This document shows positions 9,163 to 17,275 of a DNA stretch of 35,836 bases, one piece after another. The DNA is from Bacteroidetes bacterium UBA2322 (lineage in GTDB: Bacteria; Bacteroidota; Bacteroidia; Chitinophagales; UBA2359). The stretch lies in the NCBI GenBank assembly GCA_002345145.1, contig DDVC01000242.1:1-35836 (forward strand), written 5' to 3'. Each line of letters begins with the position of its first letter. Positions within the stretch are counted from its first letter, which is position 1. Under the pieces are notes generated by a model. The model saw only the letters and a program-made list of their open reading frames with translations. It had not been told where the DNA came from and searched no databases. A program made the translations under genes and the position numbers.

Positions 9163-10581
9163 TTACAAGGTTTTGAGGTACTCCAGCAGGGCAGTGCGTT
9201 CTTGCGGGGTAAGGTGGTCGGCAAAGGTATGACCACCGTTGCCGTAGCCTTCTAAGGTGGTATTGTAGGTTTGAGCGTTGCCGGCGGTTTCGGCAGTATA
9301 GTTCCAGCCTAATTTTTGGTAGTTGTAGTCGGTATTGTCAAAAGTGCGTTTCCAGTAGGTAGGACGGTTTTTACTGTCTAACACATCGGCAATGGTGGGC
9401 ACGGAGCCATTATGAAAATAAGGGGCAGTAGCCCAAATACCGTCTAAGGGCGGCGCCATATAACCGCGTTTGGGTACTAAGTGTGCGGCATTGGGGTTGT
9501 TTATGAACCAGCTTTGGCTATGCCAGTTTACATAAGCGGCAGCTTCGTTAAAGTAACCTTCAGCCAGAAGCGGGTCGGTTTTTATAAGGTCTAAATCTAC
9601 CAGCAGGTTAGGATACGTTTCGGTATCGCCATAAGTGCCGTGGCATCGGGCGCAGGTGGCAGTAAAAAGCTGTTTTCCTTGTTGGGCAAGGGTTTGGTCT
9701 ATGGTTTGGGGATAAGGCGGGGGTTGTAAAGATTGGAGGTAAGCTACCACATCGGGAAAATGGGAGTCCACTTGTCGGGCTTCGGCAGTGTCTGAAACAG
9801 TGAGCAGGTTAGCCGCCATGATCAATCGGGCAAAATCGCCTTCGCCTAAGCCATTGCAGTAGAGGGCGTTTTTCTTTTTGGTATGCCACCAAGCGGGCAC
9901 GTCCATAGGAGCCATTTTTTCTAAAACAGGCATAACCGGGTCATCAGTCCACACAAAGTTATCGGGGTTTCGGTAAGCGGCTAAAATGGCAAACACGTTG
10001 TTGGCAAGGTTTATGCCTCGCACTTCGGCTTTTAGTATTTGTGATAGTTTAAGAGTAGAAGTTCGGAACGGCAAATAGGCTTGCCACTGAGGCGAGTTTT
10101 GCCCGAAATTATTAGTTATGAGCAAATCGGCAATGGCAATTAAACCCGATTGGTTGCCGGTATAATCAGCAGAGTTGTTGCCAAGCCCCATAACAAACTG
10201 TCCGTTGAGGTATTCACCATGGCATTGGAGGCAATTGGGAGCTACTACACGCACGCCATTAATGGCATCTACGGCTGAAAAACCGGGAGGCAGGGTGGCA
10301 TTATCGCCTGTTCTGCCCAAACTGTTACCATCGCCGGGCAAAAGTGCGCCCACTAAACTGTACGGGATACCACTGGCTATATAGTTGCCGTAAATGAGGT
10401 AATCTCTGCCTGCCTGGGCATCGCCAATTCGCTGGTTGGAGGGTGGAATATAGGTGAGGTATTGCGCCAGTGTGTCTTCGGGTGTGTTGTTATCTTTATC
10501 TTTGTCTTTATTGCAGGAGATGCTGACCATGATGGCAAAAAAAGCGCCTAACAAAAGGTAGGTAAAGGTTTTGATGTTCAT
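9163..10581 (-). CDS. Di-heme c-type cytochrome lipoprotein (RoxA/cytochrome c peroxidase-like)
   Basis: This 472-residue protein starts with a lipoprotein signal; the lipobox cysteine is C23 (SISC), followed by a charged D/K/N linker. It has two CXXCH heme sites, C117LQCH and C310ARCH. Between them is a 'VPAWWHTKKKNAL' segment, and after the second site 'RGYMAPPLDGIWATAPYFHNGS', as in the large RoxA-like/di-heme cytochrome c peroxidase-like family. Proteins of this kind are periplasmic or outer-membrane-anchored and carry electrons, reduce peroxide or, in RoxA, cleave polyisoprene. The substrate cannot be told from sequence alone. It stands alone, with likely -7 elements upstream (CAAATGTA at 10676-10683 or CAAAGTTA at 10731-10738, read on the minus strand). 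Cytochrome identity is sure; enzymatic role is open. Confidence 0.88.
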   Translation of the reverse strand: MNIKTFTYLLLGAFFAIMVSISCNKDKDKDNNTPEDTLAQYLTYIPPSNQRIGDAQAGRDYLIYGNYIASGIPYSLVGALLPGDGNSLGRTGDNATLPPGFSAVDAINGVRVVAPNCLQCHGEYLNGQFVMGLGNNSADYTGNQSGLIAIADLLITNNFGQNSPQWQAYLPFRTSTLKLSQILKAEVRGINLANNVFAILAAYRNPDNFVWTDDPVMPVLEKMAPMDVPAWWHTKKKNALYCNGLGEGDFARLIMAANLLTVSDTAEARQVDSHFPDVVAYLQSLQPPPYPQTIDQTLAQQGKQLFTATCARCHGTYGDTETYPNLLVDLDLIKTDPLLAEGYFNEAAAYVNWHSQSWFINNPNAAHLVPKRGYMAPPLDGIWATAPYFHNGSVPTIADVLDSKNRPTYWKRTFDNTDYNYQKLGWNYTAETAGNAQTYNTTLEGYGNGGHTFADHLTPQERTALLEYLKTL

Positions 10582-10922
10582 AGAACAAAAGTTAAAAAAT
10601 GAAGAATAAAGATTGCTTTTTCCCGATTTGGTTTGTGCTAAATTGAGCGCTTAGGCTGGTAATGGTTGGTGGGCTCAAATGTATGCAGAATTTAGGTTGG
10701 TGTTAAATTCTTTGTTTATCACCAACCCCCCAAAGTTAGCAGGTTTAGAAATTAGTTGTATGCTGTGAGGTAAAAAAGCATCGCAGTTTAAACGGGCACA
10801 AAAATAGCAAGGAAGCGTTTAGGGTAAAATAGCAGTTAAAAACACTAAATTTTGCCAATTAAAAAAGGCAAAGCGCACCGGTAAGTTTGCTTTGCCTTTT
10901 TATTGCAGGTAATTTGCTATGC
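10582..10922. other. 341-bp intergenic region between cytochrome and USP genes
   Basis: It holds the upstream region of the minus-strand cytochrome gene, with two minus-strand TAnnTTTG candidates (10683-10676 and 10738-10731), and at its right end the terminator of the USP gene. I see nothing else in it. Confidence 0.5.
10861..10901 (-). terminator. Rho-independent terminator after USP gene
   Basis: AAAAGGCAAAGC and GCTTTGCCTTTT form a 12-bp stem with T-runs on both strands, 22 bases beyond the USP stop at 10923. It can work in both directions. Confidence 0.8.
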
Positions 10923-11771
10923 TTATATTTTTCTGAATGAAAGCATGGGCATATCTGTGTGCTGTACCGTTTTTTGGGTACTGCTGGGGTTAAACAGTTT
11001 TTCAAAAAACCCTCTTTTGTGCGAGAGCATGGCAATCATGTCCATATGATGCTCTTTGGCAAACTGCAACATGCCGGTATGGAGGTTGTCGCTTTTTGAA
11101 ACCTCCAAGTGTATGGGTTGGTTAGTCATGGTTTTTAGTACTTCGCCAAGCGATTTTAAATTAGAGAGCGCACCGGGGTGTTGGTCGTCTGCTTCTATAA
11201 TATGTACCAGATATAAATCGGGGCTAAAAGGCTGGGTTATGGTTAAAAGTTGTTCAAGGGTTTTTACATCAGCATCGTCAAAGTTGGTAAAATAAGCCAC
11301 TTTGTTTATGCCATTAAAAACAGCATTTTCGGGCACGGCTAAAATGGGGCAGGTAGCCTGTTCCAGCATTTTAGCGGCGTTGCTGCCAAAGAATACTTCT
11401 TTTAAGCCACTTGCGCCTTTGGTGCCCATTACCAGCAGGTCTATGCCAATTTTGGCAGCAACGTGGCAAATTTGCTCTACAATTTCACCTTCCAGCACCA
11501 ATAAATCTTTGGGTTGGTCTTTCAAGCCCATTTCGGCGGCTTTTTGGGTCATTTTGGGCAGTTCTTTGTTGCGCAAATAAACTTGCTCTTCTTTTTCGTT
11601 TTCTACAATTGCCTGGGCGGTGCGGCTTGGGGCACGGGGGTCTATAACGGGAAGTTCAAAAGTGTGAACTGCCGTAACATCAGCGCCTATTTTGGAGGCT
11701 ATGCCTAAGGCATACACATAGGCATTAAATGCATTAGCGGAGTAATCAGTGGGGACAAGCAGGTTTTTCAT
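10923..11771 (-). CDS. Tandem universal stress protein
   Basis: A 282-residue cytoplasmic protein with two UspA-fold domains. The first (about 1-147) opens MKNLLVPTDYSANA and carries the ATP-binding signature G-x2-G-x9-G-S (G116, G119, G129, S130). The second (about 155-282) is degenerate at that site (MLSHKRGFFEKLFNPSS), so it probably does not bind nucleotide. Dual-domain Usps are usually induced by starvation, redox or envelope stress, and this length is normal for them. It lies 118 bp downstream of the VIT-VWA gene on the same strand and ends at a strong terminator. Two related genes lie at 31-32.8 kb. Confidence 0.92.
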   Translation of the reverse strand: MKNLLVPTDYSANAFNAYVYALGIASKIGADVTAVHTFELPVIDPRAPSRTAQAIVENEKEEQVYLRNKELPKMTQKAAEMGLKDQPKDLLVLEGEIVEQICHVAAKIGIDLLVMGTKGASGLKEVFFGSNAAKMLEQATCPILAVPENAVFNGINKVAYFTNFDDADVKTLEQLLTITQPFSPDLYLVHIIEADDQHPGALSNLKSLGEVLKTMTNQPIHLEVSKSDNLHTGMLQFAKEHHMDMIAMLSHKRGFFEKLFNPSSTQKTVQHTDMPMLSFRKI

Positions 11772-11889
11772 TGCCTAAAAAAAGTTAAAAATTGGTTATT
11801 GCCTGTATTGGAGGGCAATAATAGGTAAAAAGGGCAATATAGTTAGGTAATCGGGTACATTTTTTTTAAAAAACGTGGCATTACCGGTA

Positions 11890-14148
11890 TTATTCATAAA
11901 TTTGGTAGATGTTTCCGCGGTTAAAAAACTGCACATTTCTACCCAAAGCCAAAAATTCGGCGGTTTCGGGTTGTTTGGTAAGCAGGTCAAAGTATTCTTT
12001 TGAGGCAAACTGAATGCGAATGGTTTTTACCTGTTTTTGATTAGCCACTTCGGTATCAAACCAAGCTCCGGAGTCGGTTTGGTAAACGGCACGTCCTTGT
12101 ATATTTCGGTACTGGTTGGCAGGTGTATTAGCGGACTCAACATTCATGCGGCTTTGTCCTTGTTTAGTTTGGTCTATATTTTCGGCTCGGTAAAGGTCTT
12201 GCACTTCTTGGCTGGAGCGCACACTGCCGGCGCCCTCTTTTCTTTTCATGTTGTTGTACTCATCGGCGGCGTTGGTGGTTCTAAACGAAGGCGGCATGGG
12301 GTGTGGCATAGGCGCATCGGGACGAGGCGGGCGGGTAGTGTGAGCCTCGTCTTCCAAAATAAGATAGCTGGTATAGGGTGTAACAATTCCGTATTTTTTG
12401 GCAAGTTCTATTACCTGATCTACTAATTCTTTGTTTTCGCCATTCAGTCTTATCTGGTCTAAATAATAACCTACTGCCCGGGCAGCCCAAAGCGGAGGAA
12501 TAAACTCATTTTTAGTTTGATTATCGGGCAGGGTAACAGGAAAGGTGTATTGTTTGCGTTCGCCATTTACTTTGCCCGATACGATAACTGATGCCTTATC
12601 GTTACTGCCAAGTGAGCGATACCTGCCCATAATGGTAAGCGAGGAGCCGCTAAACAGGTCTTCGGGGTCTTTGGGGTATATTTCGAAGGCGTTAATGTTT
12701 CGGCTAAAACCTACTTGTACATCGGTTAGTACAGGGGAGTTAATTTTGGTGTAGAAATTAGAAATTTTCACTTCTATATCTTCGGAGGGCAGTATATAAC
12801 TTCTAAAAGCGCGGGTGGCTTGGGTAATTTTATCGAGCAGGTGGGTATTAAGGTCATCGCCTATGCCAAAGGTAAAAATTCGGGTATTTTGGGTGTTGGC
12901 GGCGGTAACTTTTTTGAGCAGTTCGGTTTCATCGGTAGCGCCTATGGTGGGTTTACCATCGGTAATAAACACCACAAAATGGGGTCTGTTGGGTTGGGTT
13001 GTAGCTTTTAGGGCTAATTCTAAGGCTTGGTCTATATTGGTGCCGCCCATAGCTTTAAGGTTTGCAACAAAAGTACGAGCTTCGGCTACGTTAGCTTTAT
13101 CGGCCGGCTCCAATTTATCAAACAGGGGGCGGGCTTCTGTTGAAAAGCGCACAATGTTAAACCTATCGGCGCTGTGCAGGCTATTGATGCAAAAAGTGAG
13201 CGCTTCTTTAGCTTTGTCTAATTTTTCGCCCGACATGCTGCCCGATACGTCTAATACAAAGGTAATGTCTTTGTTTACAAGTTGGGTAGCGGCTTCGGGT
13301 GTGCCCGGGCTAAGGGTAATGAGGAAAAAACCGTCATCTTTTCCGTTTTGGTAAGCCAGAGCAGAAACGCCCACATTAGCGCTTCCGTCTGAAAAATAGA
13401 GTTTAAAATCGGAGTTGGGCTGTAATTGTTTGGCTTCATATCCTATTCGGGCTTCTTTGCCGGTCTTTCGCACTATTTCGGCATTGTGAGTAGGGCAGTA
13501 AATGGTTTTCAGGTTTTCATCGGTTTTTAATTGTATGTCAAGTGTTAGGTTTTGCAGGGGTTTAGCGGCGTGTTTGGCAGTATTGAGCGGATAGGTATAA
13601 GTAAAGGTGGCATCTTCTTTGGTTAAAATTTCGGAATAAGAAATTTTTATGCGCAAATCGGCATGTGGCTCTATGGGAAACACCCGTACCTTAAACAAAT
13701 CGTGTTTATGGTATTCCAGCAGGGCGGGGTCGCGCAGGCTGCGCACAATGTCTTCGTAAATTTGTCGGGCTTTTTTAGCATCGAGCAGCTCTGCATGGGT
13801 TTCTTTACCGTTTATGAACATAGAAAAATTGGCAATAACCCCTGCCGTAGGAATTGGAAACAGAAAATACCCCTCTAACCTTGCTCCCGATGGGTTGTAA
13901 AAAGTTTGGTCTATGGCGGTATAAGCCACCTGCCCTTGTATGTTTACCGTTGCTTTTTCTTCTTTTACCTCCATAGGAAAAGGGTTAAAATTAGGCGGCG
14001 GCGGCACCGGACGCGGACGACTAATAATATCCGGTTCAAAAACAGGTTGCCAATTGCTGCCTTCGGGCGCTACTAACATTAAACCTCCGGCTTGCAACAA
14101 TAGTGGGGTAAAAAGGGTAAAGAGCAGGGCAAAAAGTGCGTTTTTCAT
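11890..14148 (-). CDS. VIT and von Willebrand factor A domain protein
   Basis: A 752-residue exported protein. Residues 1-20 are a signal peptide (MKNALFALLF..LLLQA). A proline-rich stretch at 43-58 is followed by a VIT domain (about 60-180; 'YNPSGARLEGYFLFPIP' and 'ARQIYEDIVR'). The VWA domain starts near 294 with the metal-ion-dependent adhesion motif D300-V-S302-G-S304, plus downstream GGTNIDQAL and FITDGKPT. The C-terminal ~200 residues are a proline-rich linker and a short beta-rich end without a recognised sorting domain. The architecture is that of inter-alpha-trypsin inhibitor heavy-chain-like proteins. In bacteria these are envelope proteins thought to act in adhesion or in complex assembly. 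The MIDAS looks intact. No transmembrane anchor is evident after the signal peptide. Confidence 0.92.
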   Translation of the reverse strand: MKNALFALLFTLFTPLLLQAGGLMLVAPEGSNWQPVFEPDIISRPRPVPPPPNFNPFPMEVKEEKATVNIQGQVAYTAIDQTFYNPSGARLEGYFLFPIPTAGVIANFSMFINGKETHAELLDAKKARQIYEDIVRSLRDPALLEYHKHDLFKVRVFPIEPHADLRIKISYSEILTKEDATFTYTYPLNTAKHAAKPLQNLTLDIQLKTDENLKTIYCPTHNAEIVRKTGKEARIGYEAKQLQPNSDFKLYFSDGSANVGVSALAYQNGKDDGFFLITLSPGTPEAATQLVNKDITFVLDVSGSMSGEKLDKAKEALTFCINSLHSADRFNIVRFSTEARPLFDKLEPADKANVAEARTFVANLKAMGGTNIDQALELALKATTQPNRPHFVVFITDGKPTIGATDETELLKKVTAANTQNTRIFTFGIGDDLNTHLLDKITQATRAFRSYILPSEDIEVKISNFYTKINSPVLTDVQVGFSRNINAFEIYPKDPEDLFSGSSLTIMGRYRSLGSNDKASVIVSGKVNGERKQYTFPVTLPDNQTKNEFIPPLWAARAVGYYLDQIRLNGENKELVDQVIELAKKYGIVTPYTSYLILEDEAHTTRPPRPDAPMPHPMPPSFRTTNAADEYNNMKRKEGAGSVRSSQEVQDLYRAENIDQTKQGQSRMNVESANTPANQYRNIQGRAVYQTDSGAWFDTEVANQKQVKTIRIQFASKEYFDLLTKQPETAEFLALGRNVQFFNRGNIYQIYE

Positions 14149-14293
14149 GGTTTTTAGATGGGTTTGGTTAGTGCGTTAATGTGGTTTATGCTTAGTATGA
14201 TGCAGTTGGATGGGTTTTGGGTGTCTGGGTTTAAGAAATAAAATGTGCAGGGTTTTTAGTAACGCAGTATGCAGCAGTTACCAAAAAAATGAG

Positions 14294-14301
14294 TAACTTT
14301 G
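14294..14301 (+). promoter_or_regulatory. Candidate -7 element TAACTTTG
   Basis: A match to TAnnTTTG 38 bases before the ATG of the Rpn-like gene. No clear -33 TTG sits at the ideal distance. Confidence 0.4.
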
Positions 14302-14338
14302 CCATATTGTAAACCCATAAACCGGTAACTTACTTAGT

Positions 14339-15388
14339 ATGATAACCATAGCCAACCCTATTTACGACTCGGTTTTTAAATTCTTTATGGAGGATACCGA
14401 AGTAGCAAAACGCCTTATCAGCAATATCATTGGCGACGAAGTAACAGAACTTACTCCGAAACCACAGGAAATTACCACCCGATCTCAAAAGTATGCCATA
14501 GCGCTACTAAGGTTGGATTATACGGCTGTGATAAAAGACCACAAAGGCAAGGAGAGTAAGGTAATTATAGAAATGCAGAAAGCAGAGCAATTTCCCGATA
14601 TTCAACGGTTTAGGAGATACTTGGGCGAAAACCTCAGCAGGGAAGAGCCCGATGGAACGGCGCTGCCTATTATTTGCATATATTTTATCGGCTTTTCTTT
14701 GCTCAAAACGCTACATAACTACGCTGTTCTAAAATCGGACGGACAAATTATAGATGTACTTACCAATACTGCCATACCCGAACAGGAAGAAATTAAAAAA
14801 CATGATTTTGTGAAACTATTAACCCACACTTCCTATTTTATTCAAATTCCGTTGTTGCCTACCGACTCTCAAAATGTACTCTTAAAACGGCTGTCTGTTT
14901 TTAGTCAATATCGGGTAAATCCAATTTTAAAATGGCAAAAACAATATGAAAACTGGGAAAAAATACCCGATAATGATCTTAAATTATTTATTCACCGGTT
15001 ATGGCTGGCTGTGCAAGACACAGTAGTACAAGAACAGGCTCTGGCTGAAGTTGAAATTGACAGCAAGTTTGATAGTATGGAACGAAAAATTGAAATTGCC
15101 GAACAGAAATTAGAACAGACAGAGCAAAAATTAGAAAATACGCTGCAAAATCTGGAAAACGTGCAGCAAAATCTGGAAAACGTGCAGCAAAATCTGGAAA
15201 ACGCACAGCAAAATCTGGAAAACGTGCAACAAAATCTGGAAAACGCACAGCAAAAATTGGAAAGCGTGCAGCAAAAATTGGAAAAAGCCATCTTAGCTAT
15301 GCACCATGCAGGTTTAGATGCAGGTAGTATTGCCGGCGCTTTAAACCTTAGCGCCAATGAAGTTAGCGCTATACTGAACAAAAGATAG
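14339..15388 (+). CDS. Rpn/PD-(D/E)XK nuclease-family protein with repeat-built coiled coil
   Basis: A 349-residue protein of the Rpn (recombination-promoting nuclease)/PDDEXK transposase-like family. The N-terminus 'NPIYDSVFKFFMED' and the core D60 ... E78-x-Q80 (LRLDY, then IIEMQ) are the hallmark nuclease motifs. Residues about 230-320 are an uninterrupted coiled coil made of seven-residue units of the type QNLENVQ, encoded by a 21-bp tandem repeat. The last ~33 residues (GLDAGSIAGALNLSANEVSAIL) look like a small helix-turn-helix. Family members are DNA endonucleases linked to recombination, and some are thought to act in phage defence. This copy is divergent from the VIT-VWA gene and sits 86 bp from the 3' end of a tRNA. 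Family assignment is firm; activity is not shown. Confidence 0.88.
   Translation: MITIANPIYDSVFKFFMEDTEVAKRLISNIIGDEVTELTPKPQEITTRSQKYAIALLRLDYTAVIKDHKGKESKVIIEMQKAEQFPDIQRFRRYLGENLSREEPDGTALPIICIYFIGFSLLKTLHNYAVLKSDGQIIDVLTNTAIPEQEEIKKHDFVKLLTHTSYFIQIPLLPTDSQNVLLKRLSVFSQYRVNPILKWQKQYENWEKIPDNDLKLFIHRLWLAVQDTVVQEQALAEVEIDSKFDSMERKIEIAEQKLEQTEQKLENTLQNLENVQQNLENVQQNLENAQQNLENVQQNLENAQQKLESVQQKLEKAILAMHHAGLDAGSIAGALNLSANEVSAILNKR
15146..15292 (+). repeat. 21-bp tandem repeat encoding coiled-coil heptads
   Basis: Six full units of 21 bp and a partial seventh start at 15146, 15167, 15188, 15209, 15230, 15251 and 15272. The first two are identical, the next three differ at one to three bases, and the last ones are more diverged. 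Each encodes QNLEN(V/A)Q-type heptads, so gain or loss of a unit keeps frame. Confidence 0.95.
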
Positions 15389-15460
15389 CCGACTTTGGGT
15401 AGGGCGCAAAAAGGATTTTACCCAATAAAGCAAGCCTTTATTTAGTGTTGCCACTCTGTG

Positions 15461-15474
15461 CCTTATATATAAGG
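15461..15474. repeat. 14-bp perfect palindrome CCTTATATATAAGG
   Basis: The palindrome touches the encoded CCA of the tRNA (15475-15477). On the minus strand it would form a short hairpin immediately after the mature 3' end. It might aid 3' processing or be chance. Confidence 0.5.
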
Positions 15475-15549
15475 TGGTGGCCCCGCCGGGAATCGAACCC
15501 GGATCAAAAGTTTAGGAAACTTCTATTCTATCCGTTGAACTACGGGACC
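15475..15549 (-). tRNA. tRNA-Arg (anticodon CCT), CCA encoded
   Basis: Folded by eye on the minus strand. The acceptor stem is GGTCCCG/CGGGGCC (one G-U). The D arm is GTTC/GAAT. The anticodon stem is GAAGT/ACTTT with loop TTCCTAA, so the anticodon is CCT and it reads AGG. The T arm is CCGGG-TTCGATT-CCCGG, the discriminator A, and CCA is encoded in DNA. All canonical features are present. Confidence 0.96.
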
Positions 15550-15562
15550 CGATTTGAAGGTG

Positions 15563-15570
15563 CAAAGCTA
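15563..15570 (-). promoter_or_regulatory. -7 element TAGCTTTG of the tRNA promoter
   Basis: A minus-strand match to TAnnTTTG, 13 bases upstream of the tRNA 5' end. No well-placed -33 TTG is visible. Confidence 0.5.
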
Positions 15571-15673
15571 CAAAAAAACGCTACAAATTAAACGCTTAGT
15601 AACTGCACCAATAGCGCTTTTTTACCCATTTACCCACCCTGTTAATATGTTTGGCGGCAAATAATTGGGGTAA

Positions 15674-15708
15674 AAAAAACCTTTGCACGGGATTGCGCAA
15701 AGGTTTTT
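15674..15708 (-). terminator. Rho-independent terminator after hydrolase gene
   Basis: AAAAACCTTTGC pairs with GCAAAGGTTTTT around a 10-base loop and is followed on the minus strand by a T-run. It lies 36 bases past the stop of the hydrolase gene. Confidence 0.8.
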
Positions 15709-15743
15709 AGGTTAAAAACAACTTATGTTGCGTAAAATAAACG

Positions 15744-17030
15744 CTATTTAGTAATGCTTAGTTTCTTAACGGTGGTAGTTTTTCCGTCTGTTACCATAAT
15801 TTGGTACAAACCGGCGGGTAAATGGGCAGTTTGGAGGGTAACAAAGGTGTTGGGGTGGGTGGTAAAGTGACTAACCGTTTGACCCAATAGGGTTACTACC
15901 TGAACACTAAGCTCAGAACCTGCAAAATTGCTGAACGATAGGGTAACTTCGGCGCCGGTAGCCGGATTGGGATAAAGCATTATTTGAGGTTGCTCGTTTT
16001 TGGCAACAGGTTGCTCAATGCCTACCGAAACTGCTTCGCACTCCACTAAGTCATACAAAAACTCGGTAATAAAAGCTACCGATGCCGGACGGTTAGCGCC
16101 ACTATCGTGCGCCATGTGGTCTTCGCCGGGAAAAGAGAGCAGGGCATTGGGGATATTGAGTAAATTGGCGCGTTGGTGAATTATTTCGCTGCCATCAACC
16201 TGAATAACGGGTACGCCAAAAGCATTAGCGCTGCCTGTTCCGTAGGGAACTACATTATCGGTTGTGCCATGCAGGCTTACTACGGGCGCTTCGGTTGCCT
16301 GCATAAAACCAATACTGCCCAATGCGCCGCAAAGGTTAATTACCCCACTTACTTCTGATGAGTAACCGGCGTTACCGCTGTTGCCTTCAAAGCCGCCATT
16401 GGCAGTAATAAAGTCCATGGGTACTATGCCTGACAGGGAGTAGCCTTCAAAATCTTCTTCGCTGCGCAGGTAGGTAGCGTGCAAAGCAGTGATAGCGCCG
16501 GCAGATGCTCCACCTACAAAAATTTGGTTGGCATCTATGCGGTAGGTGTTGTTGGTGTCGGCATCTTTTCTGAAATAGCGAACAGCGGCTTTCATATCGC
16601 CTACGGCTCTTACTACTTCGTCAAAAAACACCTGTTGAATGGTGCCGTTGAGCAGGGCGGTAAAGGCATAAACAGAAGAGAGTAAGCGGTAATTTATGGA
16701 GGCGCAGGCATAGCCTCTTTTAGCAAACTCCTGACACAAGAAAACAATATCGGGGCTGTTTTCATCGCCGGCAACAAAGGTGCCTCCGTGTGCCAAAATT
16801 ATAAGTGGTCGGGCAGCGAGGGTGTCGCCTATGGGTTCGTAGAAATCAAATTTAAGGATTTTGTTTTGCCCTTCGGCAGTAACGTTGCTGCCGTATTCTA
16901 CATTGTTAATAACATTTACCTGCGAAAAAATGGGTTGCAGGTAGCGGTCGCCGCATGGTGTTTGTGCAAAGGTAATAGTGCAAAATAGCCCTAAAAACAG
17001 GGCAAAAACCAATTGTACTTGTTTGTTCAT
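15744..17030 (-). CDS. T9SS-secreted alpha/beta hydrolase (lipase/carboxylesterase-like)
   Basis: 428 residues from the ATG at 17030. The frame stays open upstream to 17258, but only this start gives a signal peptide (MNKQVQLVFALFLGL..TFAQ). The oxyanion motif is at H81-G-G and the nucleophile elbow is G-A-S176-A-G. A later HGTTDNVVPYG and GEDHMAHDSG supply the likely Asp and His of the triad. The fold is that of bacterial esterases/lipases acting on ester bonds; the substrate is not predictable. Residues about 355-428 (LYPNPATGAEV..LLGQTV..LPAGLYQIMV..KKLSITK) are a T9SS type A sorting domain, so the enzyme should be exported across the outer membrane and released or attached to the surface. 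A minus-strand -7-like TAAATTTG lies at 17071-17064. Confidence 0.92.
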   Translation of the reverse strand: MNKQVQLVFALFLGLFCTITFAQTPCGDRYLQPIFSQVNVINNVEYGSNVTAEGQNKILKFDFYEPIGDTLAARPLIILAHGGTFVAGDENSPDIVFLCQEFAKRGYACASINYRLLSSVYAFTALLNGTIQQVFFDEVVRAVGDMKAAVRYFRKDADTNNTYRIDANQIFVGGASAGAITALHATYLRSEEDFEGYSLSGIVPMDFITANGGFEGNSGNAGYSSEVSGVINLCGALGSIGFMQATEAPVVSLHGTTDNVVPYGTGSANAFGVPVIQVDGSEIIHQRANLLNIPNALLSFPGEDHMAHDSGANRPASVAFITEFLYDLVECEAVSVGIEQPVAKNEQPQIMLYPNPATGAEVTLSFSNFAGSELSVQVVTLLGQTVSHFTTHPNTFVTLQTAHLPAGLYQIMVTDGKTTTVKKLSITK

Positions 17031-17149
17031 GGTAAAAAGTGCGCTGATGATGAAACGAAAGCCCAAATTTAGGGAAAAAATTGGAAGCGGGGTTATATTA
17101 TGCAAGGGGCTTTGTTTTTTTACCGTAGTATTGCGAGGGAGAGTGAAAA

Positions 17150-17275
17150 TTGAAGAGTGGTTAGTTTGGTAGATAGTATATGATAAGTAGTATCGGGTAG
17201 TTGGTAGTGAAAAGTGGATACTATGCCCATTGATAACTCGTAGCTCGTAATTTTTCATTTTTCATTTTCCCATCT
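17150..17275. repeat. Low-complexity intergenic repeat related to the one at 35330-35500
   Basis: On the minus strand it reads GAAAAATGAAAAATTACGAG..., later CCACTTTTCACTACCAACTACCC. The latter segment (17194-17216) matches 35471-35493 in 20 of 23 positions by eye. It lies downstream of the TonB-receptor stop and upstream of the hydrolase. Confidence 0.55.

Larger units (their letters stand above)
15389..15743. other. Region between Rpn-like gene and hydrolase gene, holding a tRNA
   Basis: Contains the tRNA-Arg gene (15475-15549), its promoter element, a 14-bp palindrome at the tRNA 3' end and the hydrolase terminator. I see no protein gene. Confidence 0.7.

Noticed and set aside
12815..13354. 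179-residue plus-strand frame
   Set aside because: Antisense to the VWA domain of a clear gene.
14988..15381. Minus-strand frames with FPDFAAR or FCCTFSR repeats
   Set aside because: These are the antisense reading of the 21-bp heptad repeat.
15395..15425. TTGGGTA/TACCCAA stem after the Rpn-like gene as a terminator
   Set aside because: Short stem, long loop and no T-run.
17031..17258. Longer N-terminus for the hydrolase
   Set aside because: The extension precedes the signal peptide and includes low-complexity repeat DNA and a -7-like element.
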